Source: M3007 sp038249605
GTDB taxonomy: Bacteria > Bacteroidota > Bacteroidia > Chitinophagales > Saprospiraceae
Direction of reading: 5' to 3'
NCBI GenBank assembly: GCA_038249605.1
Contig: JBBSDH010000054.1
Coordinates: forward strand, 1 to 20,534
Length of the DNA stretch: 20,534 nucleotides
In this document: piece by piece, positions 7,399 to 15,734 of the stretch
Position numbering within the stretch: the stretch's first letter is position 1
How the letters are laid out: each line of letters begins with the position of its first letter
Notes under the pieces: model-generated
The model's input: only the letters and a program-made list of their open reading frames with translations
Databases searched by the model: none
What the model was told of the DNA's origin: nothing
Program-made: the position numbers and the translations under genes

Positions 7399-9576
7399 CT
7401 AAGGCTGGCCTTCTTTCCCTTCCGCCAAATTTTCCTTGAAAAACTTTTCAATTTTTTCAAAAAGGTGAACCCGGTCAGGACCCATCACGTTGTGTGCGTG
7501 CTCGGGGTAAACGAAATAGTCGATCTGTTTGCCTTTTTTCACACATTCGCGGATGTAACGCAGGGTATGTTGCCAAAGCACCACATCGTCGGATGAGTCG
7601 TGGATGAGCAGCAGGCGTCCATCCAAGTTGTCTATGTAGTTGAAAAGGCTGCTTTTGTTGTAGCCGTCGGGGTTTTCCCGGGGCGTATCCATGTAGCGTT
7701 CGGTGTACATGATTTCGTACATTTTCCAATCCATTACCGCGCCGCCGGCCACGCCGCATTGGAACATTCCTTTGCTTTCGGGACGGGTCATCAGCGATGT
7801 GGCCATAAAACCGCCGTAGCTCCATCCATACACTCCGATGCGGTTGGCGTCGATGTAGTTCAGGCTTTTCAGGTAGTTCAGGCCGGCGATCTGGTCTTCA
7901 ATTTCGACATCGCCACAGCGTCGGAAAATGGCACTTTCAAAAGCTTGTCCCCGGTTGCCCGATCCACGTCCGTCAACCACAAACACTACAAATCCTTCGT
8001 TGGCCATGCGATGCATCCACAACTCGCCGCCGCCGAGCCAGTTGTTGTTTACGAGTTGGGCGTGCGGACCGTTGTACACATACACCAGCGCGGGGTATTT
8101 TTTCCCTTCTTCCATGGTGGACGGCGCGATGATGCGTGCGTTGAGTAGAATTCCGGAAGGCGAGTTAACGGTTACCATGGTTGTTTTACCCACAGCGACG
8201 TCTTTCAGAGGGTTGGGCGCTACAAAAATTTTCTCCGGTTTGCCAGGCTTTTCCACATTGATCACATACACCTCGCGCGGGATTTCCACACCTGAGAAGA
8301 CGTCGAGTACAAAGTCGCCCGATGTATTGAGCAAAGGCGTATGTATTCCGGCAAGTGAGGTGAGGCGTTTGCTTTCACCGGAGGCGATGTTGGTTCGGTA
8401 GATGAAGCGGTTGAGTCCCGTGGCATCGGCCACTTGAAAAACGCAGTGGGAGCCGTCGGCCGAAAAACCTGTGAAATTGGTCACCTGCAGTTTGTCGTTG
8501 GAAAGTTTGCGTTTGAAATTGCCATCCATGTCGTAGAGGTACAACTGGTTGAACCCGGAGCGTTCGCTTTGCCACACAAAAAGGTTGTCGTTTTTGGGGA
8601 TGAACACGGCGGATTTTTCAGGTTCCGTCCAAGTTTCGCTGGTTTCTTCAAAAAGCGTTTTGATGTACGCGCCTGTTGTGGCGTCGTATTGTCTGAGCCA
8701 CATGTGGTTTTGTCCGCGATTAACCACAGCGATGAGGATGGTTTTGTCGTCGGGCGCCCAGGCAATGTTGGTAAGGAATTGCTCGGCAGGCTCGCCGGTA
8801 TTGAGGTACAGTTTTTGGCCGGTTTGCGTATCGTACACGCCTACGGTAACGTGGTGGCTTTGGGCGCCAGCGTAAGGGTAACGGATTTCGCGCACTTGCG
8901 CGGGCATGGAGTCGAGCACATAAATGGGATAGGGTGTGACCATGCTTTCGTCCATGCGGTAAAAAGCGAGGTATCGGCCGCTGTTGCTCCAAAACGTTCC
9001 TTTGGTTATGCCAAATTCGTCGCGGTGCACACTTTTTCCGTACACGATGCCGGGGCCTTCACTTTGGGCCACAAGGTTTTCCTTGCCGTCGATGTTGACC
9101 CAAAGACCTTCGTTTTTGGTATAGGCTGCTTTGAAAGTTTTGTCGTGGATGTCTATGTTTTCAGCACCGGTGGGCGTGCCATTTACACGGTTGATCTTAT
9201 CGGGCAGTTCGAAGGTGTAAGTATCGTTGCCCTGACGGAACCAGCCTTTCCCGTCGCCGGTCCAGGTGAGGGCGGGCATTTTCTCCAGTTTGCTGCCGTT
9301 GAGCTTGTTGATGGCGGCGGTAAATTGTGGCAGCAATTTCAACGTGTCGGTGGTATTTTTTTTCGAAGAGGCATCCATGCGCACCAAATCCTGGCCTACC
9401 ACATGGGTAAACTGGTACGTGTTGGGTATCCACTGCAGTGCGCGCAAGTTGGCTGGCGCCAGGGTGGTGCGGCCTTTCATGATGGCATCGGACATGGAAA
9501 TCGGCGCCTGGGCGAAAAGAACAATGGGCAGAGCTGCTGTGAGCAGCAACAGGGTAAGTTTACGTACAGAACGCAT
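7399..9576 (-). CDS. Exported S9 family (dipeptidyl-peptidase IV-like) serine peptidase
   Basis: A 725-residue exported peptidase. It has a signal peptide (MRSVRKLTLLLLTAALPIVLFAQ), a DPPIV N-terminal beta-propeller region (about 90-450), and an alpha/beta hydrolase domain. The catalytic triad candidates are S586 in GWSYGG, D663 in HDSSDD and H693 in PEHAHN. The family removes N-terminal dipeptides, typically after Pro or Ala, in the periplasm or at the cell surface. An in-frame TTG at 9606 would add ten residues, but it overlaps a -7-like element (9604-9611) and precedes the signal peptide, so ATG 9576 is preferred. The family's conserved Glu pair for N-terminus binding is not assigned here, so tripeptidyl or acylaminoacyl specificity is possible. 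The gene stands alone, convergent with murQ. Confidence 0.9.
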   Translation of the reverse strand: MRSVRKLTLLLLTAALPIVLFAQAPISMSDAIMKGRTTLAPANLRALQWIPNTYQFTHVVGQDLVRMDASSKKNTTDTLKLLPQFTAAINKLNGSKLEKMPALTWTGDGKGWFRQGNDTYTFELPDKINRVNGTPTGAENIDIHDKTFKAAYTKNEGLWVNIDGKENLVAQSEGPGIVYGKSVHRDEFGITKGTFWSNSGRYLAFYRMDESMVTPYPIYVLDSMPAQVREIRYPYAGAQSHHVTVGVYDTQTGQKLYLNTGEPAEQFLTNIAWAPDDKTILIAVVNRGQNHMWLRQYDATTGAYIKTLFEETSETWTEPEKSAVFIPKNDNLFVWQSERSGFNQLYLYDMDGNFKRKLSNDKLQVTNFTGFSADGSHCVFQVADATGLNRFIYRTNIASGESKRLTSLAGIHTPLLNTSGDFVLDVFSGVEIPREVYVINVEKPGKPEKIFVAPNPLKDVAVGKTTMVTVNSPSGILLNARIIAPSTMEEGKKYPALVYVYNGPHAQLVNNNWLGGGELWMHRMANEGFVVFVVDGRGSGNRGQAFESAIFRRCGDVEIEDQIAGLNYLKSLNYIDANRIGVYGWSYGGFMATSLMTRPESKGMFQCGVAGGAVMDWKMYEIMYTERYMDTPRENPDGYNKSSLFNYIDNLDGRLLLIHDSSDDVVLWQHTLRYIRECVKKGKQIDYFVYPEHAHNVMGPDRVHLFEKIEKFFKENLAEGKEGQP

Positions 9577-9603
9577 GTTGAGCAGTTTGATTCGGAAAAA
9601 GCT

Positions 9604-9611
9604 CAAAAATA
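9604..9611 (-). promoter_or_regulatory. -7 promoter element (TATTTTTG) for the S9 peptidase
   Basis: The minus strand reads TATTTTTG, fitting TAnnTTTG. It ends 27 bp before the ATG at 9576, giving a leader of about 20 nt. A -33 TTTG at the usual spacing is not evident. The A/T-rich octamer could occur by chance. Confidence 0.4.
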
Positions 9612-9675
9612 CACGCTGTTGCCTATTGCGAGGTTGTTGTTTCGATGGAAGTAAGAGAAAAGAGCTTGAAAAGCT

Positions 9676-9709
9676 GTTAGCCGTTAGCAGATAGCCGTTA
9701 GCCGTTAGT
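9676..9709. repeat. Heptanucleotide repeat (GTTAGCC)n, slightly degenerate
   Basis: Units read GTTAGCC, GTTAGCA, GATAGCC, GTTAGCC and partial GTTAG from 9676. Two units differ by one base each. The array lies about 100 bp upstream of the S9 peptidase start, in non-coding sequence. Confidence 0.8.
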
Positions 9710-9752
9710 AAAAAGATATCAGTGATAAGGCAACCATTGATCTCCCTTTTTT

Positions 9753-9779
9753 GCTGCCTGCTGCCCGCTGCCCGCTAAC
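9753..9779. repeat. Heptanucleotide repeat (GCTGCCC)n
   Basis: Units read GCTGCCT, GCTGCCC, GCTGCCC and a decayed GCTAACT from 9753. It shares the 7-bp period of the array 44 bp to its left but has a different unit. It lies just beyond the 3' end of the candidate small RNA terminator. Confidence 0.7.
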
Positions 9780-9796
9780 TACTATCTTTACCCGGC

Positions 9797-9831
9797 AAAA
9801 AAAAGAGGTAGTGCCACCACAGCACTACCTC
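9797..9831 (-). terminator. Intrinsic terminator of the candidate small RNA
   Basis: A perfect 10-bp stem (GAGGTAGTGC with GCACTACCTC), a 7-nt loop and T8 on the minus strand form a textbook Rho-independent terminator. No protein-coding gene lies directly upstream on that strand. Confidence 0.85.
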
Positions 9832-9888
9832 AGCCCTAACCAAATAAAACCAAATTATTCTTTGTTGAACCTTTTGACAACGTTCAAC
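9797..9888 (-). ncRNA. Candidate ~92-nt small RNA with its own promoter and terminator
   Basis: Read on the minus strand, TATCTTTG (9900 to 9893) exactly matches the Bacteroidota -7 element, with CTTG 21 bp upstream (9925-9922) as a -33 box. The predicted start is near 9888. The RNA would open with a 7-bp hairpin (GTTGAAC/GTTCAAC, 9888-9882 with 9870-9864, 11-nt loop). A U/A-rich single-stranded stretch follows (9863-9832). It ends with a perfect 10-bp hairpin (9831-9822 with 9814-9805) and T8 (9804-9797). The 77-codon minus-strand frame across this region runs through the terminator and does not look like a protein. Its family is not identified; a conserved Bacteroidota regulatory RNA is possible. 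The boundaries are predictions. Confidence 0.6.
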
Positions 9889-9892
9889 GACA

Positions 9893-9925
9893 CAAAGATA
9901 AGTTCCTTTGTGTAGGATATACAAG
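9893..9925 (-). promoter_or_regulatory. Bacteroidota promoter of the candidate small RNA
   Basis: A -33-like CTTG (9925-9922) and an exact -7 TATCTTTG (9900-9893) are separated by 21 bp, within the 19-21 bp spacing known for the Bacteroidota primary sigma factor. This is the best-formed promoter in the window. Confidence 0.6.
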
Positions 9926-10116
9926 AACAAAGGCAATTTTTTTTTAAATATTTTTGCACAACAGCTTAAACAAAACAATCGTTGCCCTTTATTTTTGATG
10001 GGAAACAATAATTGTCTGATAATCCTTTATTCAGCATTTAAATTTCATAAATTGCCATACCAAACTTCACTCGATTTTACATTCTCCCTAAATCATAATT
10101 TTATTTGTTTGCATTC

Positions 10117-11550
10117 ATGGACAACATCAATACTCAGGCTGCCAGAATAACCCGGATTGCTTCAATCCTTGTTGTGTTTTTTACACTTAGCTTTCAAGCC
10201 AATGCTCAAGCTCCGTCGGACAAGGCTGACGCCGACTTCATCCGCAACATTTATGCCTTTACCCTCACCGACAGCCGTGCTTACTCCTGGCTCGAACACC
10301 TTTCGCTGCGCGTTGGCCATCGTTTGAGCGGCAGTACCGGGGCCGATAAAGCCGTGACCTACACTCGGGCCATGCTTGATACGCTCGGTCTTGATTCGGT
10401 ATGGCTGCAACCCGTGATGGTACCCCATTGGGAACGCGGCGATCCTGAAAACGTCCAAGTAGTTGGCTCCAAAGTCCTTGGAAATCAGCAATTGCCAGCA
10501 TTGGCCCTCGGTGGCTCGGTACCAACCCCTGCCGGTGGCATTGGTGCAGATGTAGTGGAGGTTACTTCGTGGGAGGAGCTCGACGGGCTGGGCGAACGAA
10601 ACGTTCGCGGCAAAATTGTCTTTTTCAACCGACCCATGGACCCCACGCGCATCCGCACTTTTGAAGCCTATGGAGGTGCGGTAGACCAGCGTGTATACGG
10701 CGCAGCGCGTGCAGCCAAATTGGGCGCCGTGGCAGTGCTCGTGCGCTCAATGGGTTTGCGTGCCGACGACTTCCCGCATACCGGTACGCTCCGCTACGAC
10801 TCTACGGTTGCCCTCATTCCAGCCGCAGCCATCAGTACCAACGCGGCGGAGCAGCTCAGCCGTGCCCTTCGCGAAGAAGGCAGGGTACGCGTTTCCATGC
10901 AACTCAACTGTCGCACGTTGCCCGATGTGTTGTCGTACAACGTGATCGGCGAAATCCGCGGTTCCGAAAAACCGGATGAGTTTATCGTTATCGGTGGCCA
11001 CCTCGATTCGTGGGATGTGGGCCACGGCGCGCACGACGACGGCGCCGGCTGCACTCAAAGCATGGATGTGCTCCGCACGTTCAAACGTATGGGTTACAAA
11101 CCCCGCCATACCGTGCGTTGCGTATTGTTTATGAACGAAGAAAATGGTTTGCGTGGCGGTTTGCAATACGCCGCCGAAGCCGAACGCAAAGGCGAATACC
11201 ACCTTTGCGCCATTGAAAGCGATGCAGGCGGGTTCACACCACGAGGTTTTTCCTTTGATGCCGAAGAAAGCCGGATAAAAGGATTTTACGAACGTATCGA
11301 AGGTTTTCAGGAGTTGTTTGATCCGTATGGAATCAAACTCGCCCGCGGTGGCTCGGGCGCCGACATCAGTCCGCTCAAAAGCCAAAAGGGTTTGCTGAGC
11401 GGATACATACCCGACTCACAGCGCTACTTCGACGTACACCACACCGCCGCCGACACCTTCGACACCGTGAACAAAAGGGAGCTCGAACTCGGCGCCGCAA
11501 GTATGGCAGCATTGGTGTATTTGATTGATAAATACGCCGTGGGGAAATAG
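10117..11550 (+). CDS. Secreted M28 family metallopeptidase (aminopeptidase/carboxypeptidase Q-like)
   Basis: A 477-residue exported peptidase with a signal peptide ending near residue 31 (SFQANAQA). A PA-domain-like insert (about 110-270) precedes the zinc peptidase domain. Zinc ligand and catalytic candidates are H295 (GGHLDSWD), D307/D308 (AHDDGAG), E341/E342 (NEENG), D369 (ESDAG) and H441/H442 (DVHHTAAD), in the usual M28 order. Such enzymes release N-terminal residues or cleave dipeptides outside the cytoplasm using two zinc ions. An in-frame TTG at 10105 is possible, but ATG 10117 places the signal peptide normally. The gene is monocistronic and converges on the DUF5682 gene with only 27 bp between their ends. 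Substrate preference cannot be read from the sequence. Confidence 0.92.
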   Translation: MDNINTQAARITRIASILVVFFTLSFQANAQAPSDKADADFIRNIYAFTLTDSRAYSWLEHLSLRVGHRLSGSTGADKAVTYTRAMLDTLGLDSVWLQPVMVPHWERGDPENVQVVGSKVLGNQQLPALALGGSVPTPAGGIGADVVEVTSWEELDGLGERNVRGKIVFFNRPMDPTRIRTFEAYGGAVDQRVYGAARAAKLGAVAVLVRSMGLRADDFPHTGTLRYDSTVALIPAAAISTNAAEQLSRALREEGRVRVSMQLNCRTLPDVLSYNVIGEIRGSEKPDEFIVIGGHLDSWDVGHGAHDDGAGCTQSMDVLRTFKRMGYKPRHTVRCVLFMNEENGLRGGLQYAAEAERKGEYHLCAIESDAGGFTPRGFSFDAEESRIKGFYERIEGFQELFDPYGIKLARGGSGADISPLKSQKGLLSGYIPDSQRYFDVHHTAADTFDTVNKRELELGAASMAALVYLIDKYAVGK

Positions 11551-11577
11551 GCGAAAATGATTTTTGAAATAATGGTT

Positions 11578-13761
11578 TTATCCCAACATTACCCTCAATA
11601 CTTCCTCCACCGAATCGGCTCTTACCGCATCGTAGGTCGCCTCCTCCGTTTTAAAAATCTTGCCTTCACGCGCCAGTACCATCAGTTTTTCGCGTTCACC
11701 ACCGCCGTAGTGGCTGAATGCCCTACGCAATAAGGGTAGTTGTTCTGTAAAACGCTCTTCCGTTAAAGAACCCAGCCATCCATCGATGATGTGCCACAGT
11801 TCGGGGTGGTGCAACAAAAGCAGTCCGCTGCCAAATAAAAACCCTTCGAGCCATTGTGCTGCTGCCGACGGCGATTGTGCGCGTGCCAAATGGTAGTTCA
11901 TGCCGGTAGCCGTTTGCTCGGCCGTTTTGGATTGCCGGTCGAAACTCAATCGGGCCGCCAGTCCCGCCAGCAAAGGCGCCGTACCGTCGTTTTCCGCCAA
12001 AACGCGGAGGGTGTCGGCCCATTGGCGGTCGAAGGCGGCATGGTTAAGGATGCCGAGTGCCCTGTTGGCGGCAAGGATCTGTTTGAGCACTTCGGCGGCA
12101 GCGCTTTCGTCGATGCCACGGCAGGCGATGGGAAGGTGCAAACAAAATCGGGGCACAATACCGTCCAACACCTGTGCCACAGCCTTGGTGTCGAGGGCGC
12201 GGGCGCTGCCGTAGCGCAAAATTTCCGCCAGGGGAAGCAAGGTGTCGGCAAGGTAAAGGGCGTCGTTGGACGCGGCGCTCAGCGACTGCAGGAAACCGAG
12301 CAGGTCATCGAACACGTCGGGCAAATCGGCCTTCAATGCCTGTCCCAGCAAGGTGCTCAACACAGGTAAGCCGGGGGCCTCTGAAGCCTGGTGGCGGATG
12401 AAATAGCGCGCTGCTTCCTCCACCGTGTTGCCCCACACCCCAGCTTCGATGAGGATGATTTCGTAATCGGGCAACCAGCGGAGTTCCCATAGTTCGTGGA
12501 AACGGCCTTGTTTGCCTTCGCTGCTTGCAGCATCGGGTTCGCCCCATGGCACACCGATGATAAGCAGGCGGTGCAAAAAGCGGCTTTTGCGCAGGTGTGC
12601 AGCTTCGCGCAGGTCGAGTGCCAGGACTTTTTTCACACTGCTCCGTTCCAGTCTGCACCGTTTTACCTCGGCTTCAAAATCGGATTTGATGGGGGCAGAA
12701 GGCACCGATTCCGGCACAGCACCAAGCACTTCTCCGAACACCAGTTCGCGTTCGATGAGTTTCAACAAACTCTCGCTGCCGGCGCCCATGACACTCACTG
12801 CAGATTCACACAAATCGTCGAGCCCGGGTTGTTCGGTGCCCCGCAAGCTGGCCAATGTTTCACTCAGGCGCACGGCTTCTATGACGTGGGCGGATGCTAC
12901 CTCTACACCGCGGGTTCGTAAGGCGCGTGCAGCCAGCGACAGCCACACCGCGTGTGGATTTTCAGGGTATTGCCACAAAACGCGGTACCAGGCTGGCGCC
13001 AAAACACCGGCTCCATAGCCGCTTTGGCGCGCAAGCCGTTCGAAAGTCCAGGGTGTCCAGGTGCTTTGTGTTTTTACTTTTTTCAAACCCTTCAACAATG
13101 CGGCATCGGTTGCTGCTTTGATGTGTGGCGTATCGGCCAAAACAGGTGCGTGCCAGGCGCCGCATACCACGGCAACCGTGCCTGAAGTAGCTTTTTGCGC
13201 AGCCCTGATTTGTTGCCGCATCCAGGCTTCCCGCAAAAGGGTTTCCCTGCTTTCTGGTGCGTTTTTGTTGCCACGAAGGGCGGCCATAAGTTCAAGCACC
13301 GTACCAAAGGTATCGCCACTGTGCAATGTGTTTCTTTCAAAAGCACTTTCCCACCAACGTTCCGGATCCTCGTAACCTGCCATCGCAGCGATTTGAGTAA
13401 ACGGATCATCGCGTTGCCCCGCCCGCTCCACCATATCCCCGTCGCGTAGCGCAAAAACATGGCTCATGGGCAAATCCATAAAACGTACCGGAATACCGCG
13501 CTCCAACGCAAATATGACCGCAACCCATTCGGGTGAAAATTCGGCAAAGGGGAAAAACGACGCCTGCTTCAGGTTGGCGGGGTTGTACACCAACAAAGCC
13601 ACCGGAGGCGCCATGTCCGCATGCGGCGCAAATGAAATCAAGTCATCAGCATCGGGCGGACCCTCGACGAGCAGCACATCGGGCGGCGCTGCCTCAAGGG
13701 CGCGGCGGAGGCTGGCGGCGGAGCCAGGACCGTGGTGTCGGATACCGTAAACAAAAAGCAA
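11578..13761 (-). CDS. DUF5682 family protein
   Basis: A 727-residue cytoplasmic-looking protein recognised by its N-terminus (GIRHHGPGSAASLRRALE, then DVLLVEGPPDADDLI). The early GxxHxGPGS and VEGP motifs recall the TraB/EreA-like superfamily, but a reaction cannot be assigned. In many bacteria DUF5682 genes sit next to a MoxR-type AAA ATPase and a VWA-domain protein; that is recalled from the family, and neither partner is present here. The start is TTG at 13761: an in-frame stop lies six codons upstream and the family motif begins almost at once, so this is the most plausible start. It is the last gene of a minus-strand set, 68 bp after the PrsW gene. Confidence 0.85.
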   Translation of the reverse strand: MLFVYGIRHHGPGSAASLRRALEAAPPDVLLVEGPPDADDLISFAPHADMAPPVALLVYNPANLKQASFFPFAEFSPEWVAVIFALERGIPVRFMDLPMSHVFALRDGDMVERAGQRDDPFTQIAAMAGYEDPERWWESAFERNTLHSGDTFGTVLELMAALRGNKNAPESRETLLREAWMRQQIRAAQKATSGTVAVVCGAWHAPVLADTPHIKAATDAALLKGLKKVKTQSTWTPWTFERLARQSGYGAGVLAPAWYRVLWQYPENPHAVWLSLAARALRTRGVEVASAHVIEAVRLSETLASLRGTEQPGLDDLCESAVSVMGAGSESLLKLIERELVFGEVLGAVPESVPSAPIKSDFEAEVKRCRLERSSVKKVLALDLREAAHLRKSRFLHRLLIIGVPWGEPDAASSEGKQGRFHELWELRWLPDYEIILIEAGVWGNTVEEAARYFIRHQASEAPGLPVLSTLLGQALKADLPDVFDDLLGFLQSLSAASNDALYLADTLLPLAEILRYGSARALDTKAVAQVLDGIVPRFCLHLPIACRGIDESAAAEVLKQILAANRALGILNHAAFDRQWADTLRVLAENDGTAPLLAGLAARLSFDRQSKTAEQTATGMNYHLARAQSPSAAAQWLEGFLFGSGLLLLHHPELWHIIDGWLGSLTEERFTEQLPLLRRAFSHYGGGEREKLMVLAREGKIFKTEEATYDAVRADSVEEVLRVMLG

Positions 13762-13829
13762 TGACGGTAGAATTTAATGGATGAATAGCGATGTACGATT
13801 TTTGGCATTTGAATGTAGAGATTATCCAT

Positions 13830-14516
13830 TCAACGCCTCCTAAAAGGCGAGCTCTCCTGATGCAATCTAACAAGCGTACCACAATAAAACAAACTCAGGT
13901 ACAAAGACACCGATGCGAGCACGAGCAACCAGTCGGTCCAGTTTTGCAAAATCAAAAAATCGTACACGCCGTGCAGAAGTAAGGCAACAACAAAACCCCT
14001 GAACAATAATTTTGAACGTTTGGCGGGTCTGAATTTGGCAAGACCCACGTAATAACCCTGAACAATGGCAAATGCCAGGTGGGCTGGTACAGCGGTGAAC
14101 GCACGCAAAACCATGGTTTGCCAATCGTAGCGGTCGGCATACAGTATGTTTTCAAATGTAGCGAAACCCATGGCGATGAGCACAGCGTACACAATGCCAT
14201 CAAGCGGCTCATTGAAAAATTTTCCCGGATACGCTCCAGCCACCAAAACAAGGTATTTTATACCTTCTTCCACCAGCGCTACACCAATGAACGCCAGGAA
14301 AAGAACCTCAAACACATGGCTGTAGGGCGCCGGAGCCACCATGCTGAAAAGCCAGCGTTCGGCATTGATGGCAGGTATCGTGGCTGCTCCACCCAAGGCA
14401 AAACAAAGCGCAAGCGCCCACCAAGGTTCGTGCTCGTATTTGTCGATGCGGAAAATCAGGTAACTGATCAACAGACCAGGGACTATGGCCAGCAACAAAA
14501 GCAAGTAGTAGCTCAT
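13830..14516 (-). CDS. PrsW family intramembrane metalloprotease
   Basis: A 228-residue integral membrane protein with about seven or eight hydrophobic segments. Conserved PrsW-type residues are visible: E83-E84-x-x-K87 (VEEGIKY), E122-N123 (FENILY), H146 (VPAHLA) and H182 with D186 (LHGVYD). PrsW proteases (related to CAAX proteases) cut membrane anti-sigma factors in Bacillus; the target here is unknown and no anti-sigma factor gene is visible. ATG 14516 overlaps the TGA of the hydrolase by 4 bp (ATGA), so the two are translationally coupled and the longer frame from 14546 is rejected. It forms an operon with the hydrolase before it and DUF5682 after it. Confidence 0.85.
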   Translation of the reverse strand: MSYYLLLLLAIVPGLLISYLIFRIDKYEHEPWWALALCFALGGAATIPAINAERWLFSMVAPAPYSHVFEVLFLAFIGVALVEEGIKYLVLVAGAYPGKFFNEPLDGIVYAVLIAMGFATFENILYADRYDWQTMVLRAFTAVPAHLAFAIVQGYYVGLAKFRPAKRSKLLFRGFVVALLLHGVYDFLILQNWTDWLLVLASVSLYLSLFYCGTLVRLHQESSPFRRR

Positions 14517-15364
14517 TTTTTGTGGACAGGCGCCATTTGGGTGCACAGCTCATGAAAATGCAACAAGGCAGCAGCCACTCTACCAGGTTGTTCAAGCAAG
14601 CCCATGTGCCCGCAATCTTCAATCCACTGCACATCACTCACCGCTGGTTTGGCCAGCAACGGCAACAAATCGCCGGGCGGGGTGATGGTATCCAATGCAC
14701 CCAAAACAAATTGCACCGGAACGGCGAGTTCTGTCAACAAGGCGCTGTGATCATCCCTATCGATCATGCCTTGCAACGCCTGGGCAATGCCTTCGGCGCT
14801 TTGGCGACGTGCCTGGTCGAGTTGTTTTTGAACCACTTCCGGGTGCTGTTCCCGGAAGGATTCGGGAAAAAGCCCGGGCACCAGTTGACTTACATACGCG
14901 TCCTTTTTCCCACTTTGTAAAAGTTCTATGCCGCGGCGGCGGTTGGCTTTCCGCTCTTCGCTGTCGGCAAAGGGTTGAGAGTGCACGAAACTTAGTCCGG
15001 CCAAACGCTCGGGGTACTGGGCTGCAAAAGCAAGTGTTGTGTAGCCGCCCATGGAATGGCCTGCAACCGCCGCAACGTTAACATTGAGTTCGTTGAGCAC
15101 CGCACAAAGCACGTCGGCGTATACGTTCATACCCGAGGTACGCGGGACTTCGGAAGCGCCGAAGCCGGGTAGGTCCAACACAATTGTTGTCCGTTGTGCA
15201 AGGTCATTCGGATTCTTCTTCATTTCCTGCAACACAGGCGCCCATACCTCGGCGTTTTCACAAAAGCCATGAAGCAGCACCAGCGGGATTGAACCTGGAG
15301 TGGGAGCGGGCCCGTGAACGTACCAATGCACGCGGTGGCCGTTGACAACTAGTGTTTTTTCCAT
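14513..15364 (-). CDS. Alpha/beta hydrolase
   Basis: A 283-residue soluble hydrolase without a signal peptide. The oxyanion-hole motif HGF is at residues 32-34, the nucleophile elbow GHSMGG places Ser at 104, and the triad is completed by D225 (GALDTITP) and H253 (CGHMG). Length and motifs fit the epoxide hydrolase/esterase/menaquinone-type group, but the substrate cannot be predicted. It is the first gene of the minus-strand operon and overlaps the PrsW start by 4 bp. No clear -7 element was seen upstream; a MITE-like inverted repeat begins about 33 bp before its ATG and may affect its promoter. Confidence 0.88.
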   Translation of the reverse strand: MEKTLVVNGHRVHWYVHGPAPTPGSIPLVLLHGFCENAEVWAPVLQEMKKNPNDLAQRTTIVLDLPGFGASEVPRTSGMNVYADVLCAVLNELNVNVAAVAGHSMGGYTTLAFAAQYPERLAGLSFVHSQPFADSEERKANRRRGIELLQSGKKDAYVSQLVPGLFPESFREQHPEVVQKQLDQARRQSAEGIAQALQGMIDRDDHSALLTELAVPVQFVLGALDTITPPGDLLPLLAKPAVSDVQWIEDCGHMGLLEQPGRVAAALLHFHELCTQMAPVHKK

Positions 15365-15396
15365 GATTTTAAGTCAATGCTGCAATTAGTTTCGCG

Positions 15397-15591
15397 GCCC
15401 TACGAGCTTGTTCGGGATTTTGAATTTGGGCTACAAGCGGCAAATTCTATTTCAATTTGCGTTAAAATTTTCGCCATGGACACCCGGCTAGATCCCCCCT
15501 TCATCAGGATCGAGAACTACAAATTTGCCTTAATTGAAACAAAATTTGCTCACTTTCGCCACGAACCAAAATCCCGAACAACCTCTAGGGT
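15397..15591. repeat. MITE-like imperfect inverted-repeat element
   Basis: A perfect 15-bp inverted repeat (TTGTTCGGGATTTTG at 15408-15422; its complement at 15567-15581) is followed, at identical 17-bp spacing on both sides, by a second 18-bp pair matching at 16 positions (15440-15457 with 15532-15549). Outside the perfect arms, CCCTA and GAG are shared with small differences, taking the ends to about 15397 and 15591. The whole could fold into a long stem with a loop of about 74 nt. No open frame or transposase is inside, and no target-site duplication is clear. A non-autonomous transposable element or a large regulatory hairpin are both possible. Confidence 0.6.
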
Positions 15592-15734
15592 GCAAATCTG
15601 CTAAAAAAGCGTGTCAGTTTGTCAGGCTTTTGTCGATTTTTACCCCAACGAAAACAACATACGCTTTGCAACTACAGCTATTCAAAGATATTGAGCAGGC
15701 TTTTAGCCCCGACTTGCCCCAGGACTTGGGGAAC

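Noticed and set aside
9775..10008. 77-codon minus-strand frame
   Set aside because: It reads through a perfect intrinsic terminator and a heptamer repeat, and its composition (rich in Phe, Leu, Cys, Lys runs) reflects AT-rich non-coding sequence.
12494..13021. Several plus-strand frames opposite the DUF5682 gene
   Set aside because: All are antisense to a clear family match and lack recognisable domains.
13833..13848. CGCCT/AGGCG inverted repeat at the end of the PrsW gene
   Set aside because: Only 5 bp of stem, within coding sequence, and no T tract; it would not be expected to separate PrsW from DUF5682.
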